DNA from: an uncultured Bacteroides sp.
GTDB lineage: Bacteria > Bacteroidota > Bacteroidia > Bacteroidales > Bacteroidaceae
Length of the DNA: 9,841 nt
Direction: 5' to 3'
Assembly (NCBI GenBank): GCA_947071285.1
Contig: CAMTFK010000173.1
Span: 1 to 9,841, forward strand
Below, piece after piece: positions 1 to 8,330 of this stretch. The position numbers and the translations under genes were made by a program. Position 1 is the stretch's first letter; every line of letters begins with the position of its first letter. The notes under the pieces are model-generated. The model saw nothing but the letters and a program-made list of their open reading frames with translations, was not told the DNA's origin and ran no database searches.

Positions 1-45
1 ACACTATCCTCTTCGTCGGCAGCGTCAGATGTGTATAAGAGACAG
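1..45 (+). other. Illumina Nextera adapter and i5 index left at contig end (artifact)
   Basis: This stretch is synthetic. Bases 1-4 (acac) match the 3' end of the Illumina P5 oligonucleotide. Bases 5-12 (tatcctct) equal a standard Nextera i5 index, the one sold as S503/N503. Bases 13-45 match the complete 33-base Nextera read-1 transposon end, finishing in the Tn5 mosaic end (27-45). The parts are in the order and orientation of a library molecule. Genomic DNA therefore begins at base 46. An ATG at 29 inside the adapter is in frame with the downstream gene and creates a false start reading MCIRDS. Known: adapter sequences. Seen: exact match by eye. Confidence 0.98.
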
Positions 46-1198
46 CTCTTGCAACGATCAAGAAGATATTTCAGTTTCACAGAACGAAATAAAATCTCTT
101 TCAGTATCCCTAGGCGGAGTTGAGACAAGAGCTTCTACTCCATCGGACATCATCACATCAGATATTAAGAATGTGAACAGTGTATTAATCAACCTAACTG
201 ACATTAATGGAAAAATTATCACATCAAAATCAGTTACCAAAGATGAAGTTATGGACTCTGAATGGAACAGACTTACTGATCCGGCAAAAGGATTGAAGTT
301 CATAAATATCCCCCGGGCAGTTTCTAAAGTATATGTTTACGGAAATCCGGGAAACGCTGTGAACAACAATATAATCAGTACCAAACTGGCAGACCAGCAA
401 GGTAGTGGAGTACTTTATTACGGCATGGACGATGACCTGACACCTATAGAAAACGAGCCGATCAATCCGACCCCGACATCCGGAAAAACATATACGGCGG
501 TAGTAACCATAGCCCCTATCGTAGCCCGTCTGCAAATCACGAAAATCTCATTCAAGGATGGAGGTAATTTCGATTTCACCCGAAATATTGATGGAGTGGA
601 CAAAAAGGCAACTATCACTTGGACAGGATTCACCGGAAATGTAAAAGGGCTCTATATGAACAACTTCTATAATGAGTACAAACACCCGGGAACCATGGAA
701 AACCTATTCCTCAATCCTACATCTGACGGACATATCCAGAATGGCATGTGGACTTTTGGTACAAATCCGATAGTGGATGCAGCCTCATTTGCCAGTTATT
801 CTATTTATAATGCAGACGGTACATATGGTAATCTGCCATTAGATTTAGCAGGTAAATGCTACGCCTTCAACTTCTTCCCCGGCACAGTTATACCACAATT
901 GCATCTGGATCTTTCCGACCTGAAAGTCACAGACCTCAAATCAAGCAACACAGAGGTATTTAACCCAGAATTAGCGAATAGTGCGCGTTTTGCCAATATA
1001 GTGAAGTATTATAAGGATATCAATACGGAGATGACAGCAGCCGACTTCAAGCCCGGTACACTTTATAATATGGAAATAGAGTTAATTCCAATGCTGGATA
1101 ACGACTTGGGCAATGTACAATACAATGTGCTGGTAAAAGTCACTATCGCTCCGTGGAAAGAGGAAACAATCACTCCGGGATTTGATCTGGAACAATAA
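46..1198 (+). CDS. Type V fimbrillin (FimA/Mfa1-like major pilin), 5'-truncated
   Basis: Probable stalk pilin of a type V fimbria. The start and most of the signal peptide are missing because the contig begins in adapter; the first whole genomic codon is at 47. A Ser-Cys pair at 47-52 looks like the end of a lipobox. Counting that Cys as residue 1, acidic residues follow (CNDQED), resembling the Bacteroidetes lipoprotein export signal. A Thr-Arg-Ala site lies at residues 26-28 (Arg codon 128-130). This is close to the 27-residue Cys-to-Arg spacing of P. gingivalis FimA, whose Arg46 is cut by Arg-gingipain. An aromatic TWTGFTGN segment lies near residues 190-197. The protein ends in APWKEETITPGFDLEQ with no extra domain, and residues 2-382 fit a two-domain pilin. 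The next gene, 27 bases on, encodes the anchor. The fimbrillin family is clear; the stalk role is inferred from order, length and termini. It could instead be an accessory fimbrillin. Confidence 0.85.
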
Positions 1199-1225
1199 GT
1201 TTCGGCAATAATCAAAACAAAAGAT

Positions 1226-2101
1226 ATGAAAAAGGCAATAATGCTATACATCCTGTTACTGGTAACAGTGACAGGGTGTATAAAAGAAAATCTGGATGAT
1301 TGTGAGACGACTTTGTACTTCAGCTATCTAGGCGATGAGACAAAGGAAATCTTTCCCCAGAAAATAGAAAAGGTAGATATGTATATATACAATCAGAACA
1401 ACGTATGTATACAAAAAGCAGTTCTCAACCGGAAAGAACTCGGCCGCCAACGCGGAACTACCTTGAATTTGCCAAGCGGTCAATATCATGTGGTGTGTTG
1501 GGGGAATTCCCTCAATGATACAAAAATAAATGAAGGGTCTTCTCTGAAAAACAATATAGTCGGAGCCCCCCATTATTTTACGAAAGAACTGATAACGACC
1601 AATGACAGTCTCTATTTTGGAGAAAGAGAAATAACAATCACCAATGAAGGCTATAGAACTGACACCGTTCATTTCAGCAGTGCGCATATAAAAATGCGGA
1701 TAGAGTTGGAAGGATTGGACGCCGTCAACAATACGCGCGCGGCAGTTTCCCCCATCAGTATAGAAGTGGGGAATCTAAGCTCAACCGTAGACTTTACCAA
1801 AACGTTTTCGAATGAGCGCATCTCTTATTACCCGTTGGTCAACTTTGATTCGGGCATACAAAAGTTTGGAGCAAAGTTCAACGTGTTACGATTTAATAAT
1901 GATAATGAAGTATATCTGCGATTGCATGATAATCAGACAAACAAAGAGCTATACACTATGCAACTGAAGGACTTCATGAAAGAAAATAACATTACTGTAG
2001 AAGGCATCAACGAAGCAACGGTAGGTATCCGTATCCGCTTCAATGGAACCGCCGTCACAGTGAAACCCTGGGACGAAGAAGTAATCAGACCGGGGCTATA
2101 A
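1226..2101 (+). CDS. FimB/Mfa2-family fimbrial anchor lipoprotein
   Basis: Likely base subunit that holds the pilus in the outer membrane and, in P. gingivalis FimB and Mfa2, limits its length. The 291 residues fit the family. The signal peptide has a type II lipobox, VTGC with Cys18. It is followed by the family-typical spaced cysteine pattern CIKENLDDC (Cys18 and Cys26). An LPSGQYHVVCWGN segment near residues 90-102 matches the N-terminal beta domain of this family. The C terminus, VKPWDEEVIRPGL, mirrors the end of the preceding pilin. No Thr-Arg-Ala site follows the Cys at the usual distance, in keeping with an anchor that keeps its lipidated N terminus. A TRA at residues 170-172 lies between the two predicted domains. 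The start at 1226 gives a compact signal peptide behind an A-rich leader. The gap to the next gene is 13 bases. Family assignment is strong; anchoring is inferred from homologues. Confidence 0.9.
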   Translation: MKKAIMLYILLLVTVTGCIKENLDDCETTLYFSYLGDETKEIFPQKIEKVDMYIYNQNNVCIQKAVLNRKELGRQRGTTLNLPSGQYHVVCWGNSLNDTKINEGSSLKNNIVGAPHYFTKELITTNDSLYFGEREITITNEGYRTDTVHFSSAHIKMRIELEGLDAVNNTRAAVSPISIEVGNLSSTVDFTKTFSNERISYYPLVNFDSGIQKFGAKFNVLRFNNDNEVYLRLHDNQTNKELYTMQLKDFMKENNITVEGINEATVGIRIRFNGTAVTVKPWDEEVIRPGL

Positions 2102-2114
2102 CCCCTAATGTATT

Positions 2115-3566
2115 ATGAAGCTAAATATAAAATATCGGATCTATTGTTTGCAATTACTTATCGCGTCACTCTTGCTGTATTCTTGCAGTGAAAACGAGAC
2201 ACCAATATCAGAAACAACCAATGACCAAGCCCGGTTAAGTTTTCTAATCAAAACAGCCTCGGCAGACAAGGTTCTGGTAACCGGAGATGAAGGTAGTTTT
2301 TCCAGTCTGGCACTTTATATATTCAATAAAGAGAGCCAGCAGCGTGAGTATTCGGAACTTATTCCGGAGTTCACTCCGCAGAAGTTGCAAGAGTATTCAC
2401 GATCTGTCAATGTGTCTCCGCAGACCAAAATAATTTATGCGATTGCCAATTACAATGATCCGGACAAGATGTTTTCTACTCCTGTCACTGCCGATCTTAC
2501 TTTGCAGCAACTCGAGGGACTGACTGTATCCAGTAGTACTTTTACCGACAACAGTCTGTTGATGATTGGAAAAAAAGAAGTCCAAATCAATAGCACCAAT
2601 GTCGTTGCAGAAGTTCCCTTGGAACGGTTGGTTGCACGAGTAGATATTTATATGTTCAAGAATCAGGAACTGGCAAGCTCAAATGTTGTTGTGACCTCCA
2701 TTAAGTTGGTAAATCAGGTACTTAATACTAATTGTGTGCTGGAAGACGTATCAATGCCTGCACCTGTAACCCTGAGAAATGCCAATCATTTAATTCTAGG
2801 AGGAGATGGTTTGCAGCTCATTCCATCCGATCTATCAGGAATAACTCCGGATAAGGCGCATGTTTCATTCTATACATACCGGAATATGGTTCCCAATGGT
2901 AAAGAGGATGCTAGCGCTCCCTATCTCCTGATTGCTGCTACATTAGATGGAAAAAACCGCACCTATAAGGGGTATCTGACGGACCAGGGACAAACCACCA
3001 ACAAGTATAGCTTGTTGCACAACACAGTATATCGCGTCATAGCTATGCTCGAGCATCCTGACAATTACTTGACTATAAAGACAACTCCCTATCCATGGGA
3101 AGTTGCCTATTCAGAAATCGGACAAGCAGTGACAGACGGTGACTATCAGCTCCAACCTTATGACGGAAGTGACACAGGAGCCACCACAGGTATTGTGCAG
3201 TATCCATATATAAAGAATGGAGAAGCTCGAAATGAAACGTCATATGCCAGCTATAACTTTAGCCTGACAGCCCCCGCCGGTGCCGTATGGACAGCCACGC
3301 TGACCAATGGCCTTGACTTTACTTTCGGAGCAAACGGCTCTATCAATGGGGCGCAGGCTGTTTCAAAAGGAATAGCCCGCAATGAACCCTATGAAATAAA
3401 GATCGGGGCAACCAAGCCTTGGAACGGTACTTCCAAAAGCACCTATTTCTATATCACAGTGGGAGGTGTCAAACTCAAGATTAACCCCAAACTAAGTAAC
3501 GATGCCCGTCAGTTTCCGGGTGATAACGACACGGACATCTTAATCCGTCAAACTGAATATAAATAG
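2115..3566 (+). CDS. Fimbrial accessory lipoprotein, FimC-like position, with extra C-terminal domain
   Basis: Minor pilin-like lipoprotein of 483 residues. The signal peptide ends in LLYSC with Cys24, then SENET, an acidic export-type signal. Residues about 38-333 read as a FimA-type two-domain pilin: a first strand (ARLSFLIKT), an AIANYN strand near residue 111, an LHNTVY variant of the RNHxY motif at 301-306, and a closing PYPW with Trp328. About 150 further residues form an unrecognised domain rich in alternating hydrophobic residues (YNFSLTAPAGAVWTATLTNG), possibly Ig/BACON-like. Unlike the stalk and the next two pilins, it has no Arg-Ala at the expected maturation site; Lys52 sits there instead. 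It lies third in the operon, where P. gingivalis has fimC, a tip-complex component of similar size. A tip-proximal accessory role is inferred. The gap to the next gene is 8 bases. Confidence 0.75.
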   Translation: MKLNIKYRIYCLQLLIASLLLYSCSENETPISETTNDQARLSFLIKTASADKVLVTGDEGSFSSLALYIFNKESQQREYSELIPEFTPQKLQEYSRSVNVSPQTKIIYAIANYNDPDKMFSTPVTADLTLQQLEGLTVSSSTFTDNSLLMIGKKEVQINSTNVVAEVPLERLVARVDIYMFKNQELASSNVVVTSIKLVNQVLNTNCVLEDVSMPAPVTLRNANHLILGGDGLQLIPSDLSGITPDKAHVSFYTYRNMVPNGKEDASAPYLLIAATLDGKNRTYKGYLTDQGQTTNKYSLLHNTVYRVIAMLEHPDNYLTIKTTPYPWEVAYSEIGQAVTDGDYQLQPYDGSDTGATTGIVQYPYIKNGEARNETSYASYNFSLTAPAGAVWTATLTNGLDFTFGANGSINGAQAVSKGIARNEPYEIKIGATKPWNGTSKSTYFYITVGGVKLKINPKLSNDARQFPGDNDTDILIRQTEYK

Positions 3567-3574
3567 AATGAATT

Positions 3575-5542
3575 ATGAAACGAAATAAACTATACATCAT
3601 CCCGTTGATATTCTCATTGTTCTGGGGATTCATCTCATGTGAGAATGAAGCTCTGATAGAACCAACGGATACAAAACCGGCAAACGGAATCATCTTGAAA
3701 CTCTCTATGCCGCGTCCGGCGGCCTCACGCGCCGTGGAGGAACCCGGAGAAGATGCACTCAATGAAAATACGATAAAGACACTGGATGTTTTTATTTATC
3801 GGGAAGGGGCAGACGAGTGTTTGTTCTACCAGCATTTTGCACTATCTCCGGAGCTGACCGGAACCGGCGAACATTTGGAGAAACTGAATGTGGCTCAAGA
3901 AAGATTCGACCTGAATATGAATCATGCTATTTACGTTGTAGCCAATAGCACTGCCACCATTCCATCTGATGGTCTGGCACTGACAGCATTGAAGTCACTT
4001 GCCGCTCCCACTCTGGATGCAGACAAGAAGCAAGACACTTTCATCATGGATGGAAAACAAACAATGGTATTGAATGACGGGCAAGTTGTCAACAAAGAAA
4101 TTCCCGTCATCCTCAGACGTGCTGCCGCTAAAATAAGAATCAGCCTGAACTATGTGAACGGTTATTCGCCGATGGATGGCAACATGCCTTCTAAAAAAAT
4201 AGTGAACTATGCTGCCGATGGCTCATCCATTGCAGATGGAAATACCAGTACTGCTGCACTCCAAAGCATGGATGCATTTACAGAACAGAATACAGGTGCA
4301 AGTTATAACAATCAATTCATCCTCTACTCGTATGCCAACGACTGGACAAAAGATACAAGCAAAGAAACATATGTGCTCATCAATGTACCGATAAAGGATG
4401 CAGGCAACAGTACCCACACCCAGAACTATTACAAAATTCCCGTGAACTATCGGTTGCCGGACGGAAGTACAGACCAGGCTGAGAGTATTTACAAGCTGGA
4501 ACGTAACCATCTGTATGATATTCGTGTGAACATAGATCAAAAAGGAGATACCGACCCACATTCCGCAGTTACGCTGAATGCAGGTTACACCATACAGGAT
4601 TGGACTACCCATGAAGTATTGGTTTCTGTAGAGGGTATAAATTTTATCTACGTAAGAGATACTAAGATTTCCATGCCAAACAGTACTCAGTTTACAACTA
4701 CATTCCAGTCATCCACACCAGATGTGGAAATCAAAAATATAACTGTAAACGGAGTATCGGTCAGCAATGGCAGCAAAGAAATAAATATCGTAGCCACCCC
4801 GAATGCCAAGTCGGGAACGATTACCATCACAAGTCCCCTCCCGGAAAACTTCTTAGCCAAAGAAGTCACTTTCCTGGTGCAGAATGGTGCCAACCGCACT
4901 CAGACGGTTACTGTATCCCAATATCCGGCTCTGTATATCGGATCTGATATTTCAGCCGACGCCCCCGGAGGAAGCCAGGGACAGAATAATACGAAAATGT
5001 ACATCATGAGCTCGTTTGTTGCCGATTTTTCCACACTTCCCAATCCGGATGAATTTGATGAAGACTTTGGCGCCGGATACTCTCACTATGCAGCTAATCC
5101 TGCATTGGGTGCATCCTATGCAGGCTATATACGCGACAATGCTGTGCTTGGTTATCCGTTGGTCGACGGTGAGCATGCCACCATAGATACGGAAGAAAAT
5201 AACCGGAGAGTATCTCCCAGTTTCATGCTTGCTTCGCAACATGGAACCACGACAGCAGGTTCCTACTCAGCATCAAGAATCAAATGCCGGGATTATGTGG
5301 AACGTGATGCTACCACCGGCGAAACCTATTCCGACTGGCGAATGCCCACACAGGCAGAGCTTTATATGATAGACATCTTACAAAACATCAAAGCGTGCGA
5401 AGTCAAGGGAATTCTTGAAGGAAACTACTACTGGAGTTCAAACGCCAGCGGCGCCATCAACTTCATGGACCCACGTGTGGGGCAAGGCGGTAAGTTTAGT
5501 CCCATAAATGCATCCGTGCGGTGTGTTCGTGATGTCCGATAA
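3575..5542 (+). CDS. Large fimbrillin-like lipoprotein with C-terminal FISUMP/DUF1566-like domain; candidate tip adhesin
   Basis: Lipoprotein of 655 residues. The signal peptide ends in FISC (Cys22) followed by ENEA. An Ala-Ser-Arg-Ala-Val site (Arg52-Ala53), 30 residues after the Cys, fits protease maturation of type V pilins. Residues about 36-345 are a FimA-type pilin region, with HAIYVVANST, the family motif ERNHLYDI at 309-316, and a closing Trp343. An Ig/BACON-like beta domain follows at about 353-450. The last 75 residues carry SDWRMPTQAEL (586-596), YYWSS (618-622) and SVRCVRD (647-653). This is the signature of FISUMP/DUF1566 (Lcl-C) modules, which adopt a C-type-lectin-like fold. 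Cys571, Cys608 and Cys650 could form a disulfide. A cleavage site combined with an unrelated C-terminal module suggests a pilus-tip adhesin binding glycan or protein. The ligand is unknown. Position and size resemble P. gingivalis FimD. Confidence 0.78.
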   Translation: MKRNKLYIIPLIFSLFWGFISCENEALIEPTDTKPANGIILKLSMPRPAASRAVEEPGEDALNENTIKTLDVFIYREGADECLFYQHFALSPELTGTGEHLEKLNVAQERFDLNMNHAIYVVANSTATIPSDGLALTALKSLAAPTLDADKKQDTFIMDGKQTMVLNDGQVVNKEIPVILRRAAAKIRISLNYVNGYSPMDGNMPSKKIVNYAADGSSIADGNTSTAALQSMDAFTEQNTGASYNNQFILYSYANDWTKDTSKETYVLINVPIKDAGNSTHTQNYYKIPVNYRLPDGSTDQAESIYKLERNHLYDIRVNIDQKGDTDPHSAVTLNAGYTIQDWTTHEVLVSVEGINFIYVRDTKISMPNSTQFTTTFQSSTPDVEIKNITVNGVSVSNGSKEINIVATPNAKSGTITITSPLPENFLAKEVTFLVQNGANRTQTVTVSQYPALYIGSDISADAPGGSQGQNNTKMYIMSSFVADFSTLPNPDEFDEDFGAGYSHYAANPALGASYAGYIRDNAVLGYPLVDGEHATIDTEENNRRVSPSFMLASQHGTTTAGSYSASRIKCRDYVERDATTGETYSDWRMPTQAELYMIDILQNIKACEVKGILEGNYYWSSNASGAINFMDPRVGQGGKFSPINASVRCVRDVR

Positions 5543-5571
5543 CAATATAGATAGATTAAAAATAGAAATGT

Positions 5572-7725
5572 ATGAAACGAGCAACCTACCTTATAGCACT
5601 CCTCAGCCTTCTCCTGGCTTCTTGCGCAGATGAAGACCAATTCGATAATCCGCCGACTGAGAACAGCAGAACCGCCTTTCAGTTTTCGGTAAATACGCCT
5701 GACTATCAGCCCGTACACACCCGTGCCGCAGTTGATGAGAATGCAGTCAATGACTTATGGTTAATGACTTTCGATGCCAGCGGGCTTTTCATCGGACGGG
5801 CACATGCCTCCCTGCTGACCAGCAACAGCAATGGCACCGGAACATTCCGTGCCGACATACCCGATGACACGAAAATCATCCACCTCATTGCCAACTATAA
5901 CCAATGGGACAGCTTCGACGAGCGTGCCGCCATGCAAAAAGATGAAAGAGAAATCATCCCTTCATTAGCCAGCAATAAACTGGCATTCTGGGGAAGACAA
6001 ACCATTTCTTCAGCCGGTGATACTCCCAATATCACACTTTACCGTAATCAAGCAAAGGTGACGGTTGAGAATGAAACAACTAATTTTGAAGTGACAGGAT
6101 ATGCACTCTGTAACTATACAAATAGCGGAACAGTGGCTCCCTTCAATCCGGACGCCTCTCCCACTCCATTCATCCTGATAGATGGCAAGCCCACCTTGCT
6201 GAGCAGTTCCATGGTCAAAACCGACCAGAACAGTGCCGATTGCAATCTGGAACCTAAGTATATGTTCGAGAATGAAAACTATTCCAACAACCAGGCATAC
6301 ATCATCATCAAAGGCATACTGGCTGGAAAAACAGAAGAACTATACTATAAGATACAGCTTCTTGACAGCGATAAGAAGCCTTATCCCATTATGAGAAATT
6401 ATCACTATAAAGTAGTGATTAAATCTTTCAGTGAAAGTGCCAACGGAAGTACAGCTTTTAGCGATGCCAAAACCTCAGAGCCTTCCAACAACATCTATGC
6501 TGAGATATTCAAGGAATCACCTTCCATAGCGGATAACAATAATAATGTATTGACGGTAAGCAGACTACATTTTCTTTTCACGAAAGGAGGCACCCTGAAT
6601 GTATCTGCACAATATACGGCAAACGGAGTGACTGATAATTCAAAAATCAGCGTCTCCATAGCGGAAGACCAGGGAAGTATACTCCATAACTTGAAGTATG
6701 ACGGCAACGGTAATATCACCGCCGATGTATCCCGCATCATTGCAGGACAGTATGAAGCAACAATCACCGTCAAAGCCGGCGTATTGTCCCGTACGGTAAC
6801 GGTTGTGTCCAGCGCATTGTACCTGTTCGACCCAGCCTCCTTATCACCGGAAATATATACCGGTCGTGACCAAGACGTAACGTTGAGTTTCAGCATACCT
6901 TCCACAATACCCTACTATTTGTATCCGTTGAAGTGTACCATCACTACAGCCAATCTGTATCCGGTAGAACCGAATAAGAATCTGCAAATAGAATATACGG
7001 ATGGCGGGTATCAATATGTTTACTGGGCTGACGGCCCCGGAACCAAAACACTGAACTTCCGCACCAGCCTTGAAAACAGTGACGAAACGGTTCTGATTGC
7101 CAATGAAATCTTCCAGACAAAAAGTGTGGAAGTAAAATCACGGCAATTCACCAATGTGTCCATAAACAGTAACAACTTTGTCAACTACGGTGCGAACAAT
7201 ACAGCAAGCCTGATGTTTACTATTCCATCATATCCGGACTATCCGCCCACATACCCGCTGACGGTGTTTGTTGCAACCCAAAACCTGCAAACCACTCAAA
7301 GCGGATGGACGGCAGTGGCTGGCGGTTATCAGTATACGTACGCCTCACAGCCTTCAGGAGCTCAAATAGTGACGTTTACCTCCAAAGAAGCAATCAGCAG
7401 TGAGAAAGTGGTTATTTCTGCACCGGGATTTAGTCCTACGACTATTGATTTCCAGAATATTCTGGGAAGTTCTGTCACCATTAGCAATACGATACGGGTG
7501 TACCAAAATAATGGATTGCTCAGAATCCCCGGTTATACTGTAGTATCCTCGGATAGCAATATTGCATCCGGTTTTACAACAAGCCGAACGAGCACTTATT
7601 CAACAACGCTACATGCCGGCGCGCAAATAAATGATGTAGTAACCTTCACATTGAATGGCTATGGCTATTCTGCCACATACAAAATAGAAGAACTGCTACA
7701 AAATCCGGCCATCGTTTTACAATAA
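5572..7725 (+). CDS. Large fimbrillin-like lipoprotein with tandem Ig-like repeats; candidate tip or adhesin subunit
   Basis: Lipoprotein of 717 residues. The signal peptide ends in LLASC (Cys18) followed by ADEDQ. His-Thr-Arg-Ala-Ala places Arg51-Ala52 33 residues after the Cys, a likely maturation site. Residues about 33-310 are the pilin-like region, with HLIANYN near 103-109 and the MRNYHY motif at 274-279. An Ig/BACON-like domain spans about 320-415, closing with GQYEATITVKAG. Two copies of a domain of about 100 residues follow (426-523 and 535-628). They share LxFxIPS, YPL, a TxNL turn and an exact GGYQY (478-482 and 584-588). A final beta-rich segment runs to 717. It lies fifth in the operon, as fimE does in P. 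gingivalis. A multidomain rod presenting binding sites at the pilus tip is inferred. No catalytic motif was seen. It might belong to the DUF4906-type fimbrial proteins, but this was not verified. Confidence 0.75.
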   Translation: MKRATYLIALLSLLLASCADEDQFDNPPTENSRTAFQFSVNTPDYQPVHTRAAVDENAVNDLWLMTFDASGLFIGRAHASLLTSNSNGTGTFRADIPDDTKIIHLIANYNQWDSFDERAAMQKDEREIIPSLASNKLAFWGRQTISSAGDTPNITLYRNQAKVTVENETTNFEVTGYALCNYTNSGTVAPFNPDASPTPFILIDGKPTLLSSSMVKTDQNSADCNLEPKYMFENENYSNNQAYIIIKGILAGKTEELYYKIQLLDSDKKPYPIMRNYHYKVVIKSFSESANGSTAFSDAKTSEPSNNIYAEIFKESPSIADNNNNVLTVSRLHFLFTKGGTLNVSAQYTANGVTDNSKISVSIAEDQGSILHNLKYDGNGNITADVSRIIAGQYEATITVKAGVLSRTVTVVSSALYLFDPASLSPEIYTGRDQDVTLSFSIPSTIPYYLYPLKCTITTANLYPVEPNKNLQIEYTDGGYQYVYWADGPGTKTLNFRTSLENSDETVLIANEIFQTKSVEVKSRQFTNVSINSNNFVNYGANNTASLMFTIPSYPDYPPTYPLTVFVATQNLQTTQSGWTAVAGGYQYTYASQPSGAQIVTFTSKEAISSEKVVISAPGFSPTTIDFQNILGSSVTISNTIRVYQNNGLLRIPGYTVVSSDSNIASGFTTSRTSTYSTTLHAGAQINDVVTFTLNGYGYSATYKIEELLQNPAIVLQ

Positions 7726-7732
7726 TAAATGA

Positions 7733-8323
7733 ATGAAAAATATGAAAACTATTAAATTTCTCCTATTGGCAACCCTGATGCTCACATACACTATCAGTAC
7801 GTACGGGCAGGACAAAAGCCACTACATGCCCAAATTTGCTATTAAAACAAACGCATTATATTGGGCCACCACTACTGCTAACCTCGGATTTGAAGTCGGA
7901 CTTTCCAAGAAACTCACTCTTGATATATCCGGCAATTATAATCCTTGGAAGTTCTCCGATCACAAACAGATTAAGCATTGGCTGGTGCAACCAGAACTCC
8001 GTTACTGGTTGTGCGAACGTTTCTACGGACACTTCTTCGGGGTACATGCCCACTATGCAGAAGCTAATGTGAGCAACCTGAACATATTAGGTTTAGGTCA
8101 CGAACGTTACCAAGGCAATATATATGGCGCCGGCATTTCTTACGGTTACCAATGGATACTGAACAAACGCTGGAGTATGGAAGCCGAAATCGGTGTTGGC
8201 TATGCCCGCATAGACTATGATAAGTACAACTGCGGTAAATGCGGAACCAAGCTCGGTGACGGACACAAGAATTACGTCGGCCCTACCAAAGTAGCATTAA
8301 ACATTATATACGTCATAAAATAA
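7733..8323 (+). CDS. DUF3575 outer-membrane beta-barrel protein
   Basis: Small Bacteroidetes outer-membrane protein of 196 residues. The signal peptide (about residues 1-26, ending ISTYGQ) has no lipobox, so type I cleavage is expected. KFAIKTNALYWATTTANLGF near 34-53, with the SKKLTLDISGNYNPWKF strand pair after it, is typical of DUF3575 and reads as amphipathic strands of a small OmpA-type barrel. The protein ends on an alternating hydrophobic strand, VALNIIYVIK, as outer-membrane barrels do. The family's CGKCG motif (Cys167 and Cys170) precedes KNYVGPTK and may sit in a loop. The start is ambiguous: ATG at 7733 lies 7 bases after the previous stop, while ATG at 7742 would give MKTIKFLL. 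Both leave an intact signal. The gene is 7 bases from a DUF3868 gene, its common partner. A role in supporting the fimbria is inferred from context. Confidence 0.85.
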   Translation: MKNMKTIKFLLLATLMLTYTISTYGQDKSHYMPKFAIKTNALYWATTTANLGFEVGLSKKLTLDISGNYNPWKFSDHKQIKHWLVQPELRYWLCERFYGHFFGVHAHYAEANVSNLNILGLGHERYQGNIYGAGISYGYQWILNKRWSMEAEIGVGYARIDYDKYNCGKCGTKLGDGHKNYVGPTKVALNIIYVIK

Positions 8324-8330
8324 TATAGTC

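Noticed and set aside
29..46. ATG start giving MCIRDS at the head of the first pilin
   Set aside because: The ATG lies in the Nextera transposon end, so the residues are an adapter translation.
1199..1225. Possible internal promoter between stalk and anchor genes
   Set aside because: Only 27 bases are available and no Bacteroides-type TAnnTTTG -7 element was found there; the other gaps are equally short or shorter.
1328..1687. Minus-strand reading frame of 119 codons
   Set aside because: It overlaps the FimB/Mfa2 gene completely, shows no family features and has no room for its own promoter or leader.
4223..4612. Minus-strand reading frame of 129 codons, rich in Cys and Ile
   Set aside because: It lies inside the fourth pilin gene and its composition is that expected of an antisense shadow; no signal peptide or motif was seen.
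6495..6905. Minus-strand reading frame of 136 codons
   Set aside because: It is a shadow of the fifth pilin gene, with no recognisable domain.
7836..8072. Plus-strand frame of 78 codons overlapping the DUF3575 gene
   Set aside because: The overlapping frame has strong DUF3575 features with a signal peptide; this one has none.
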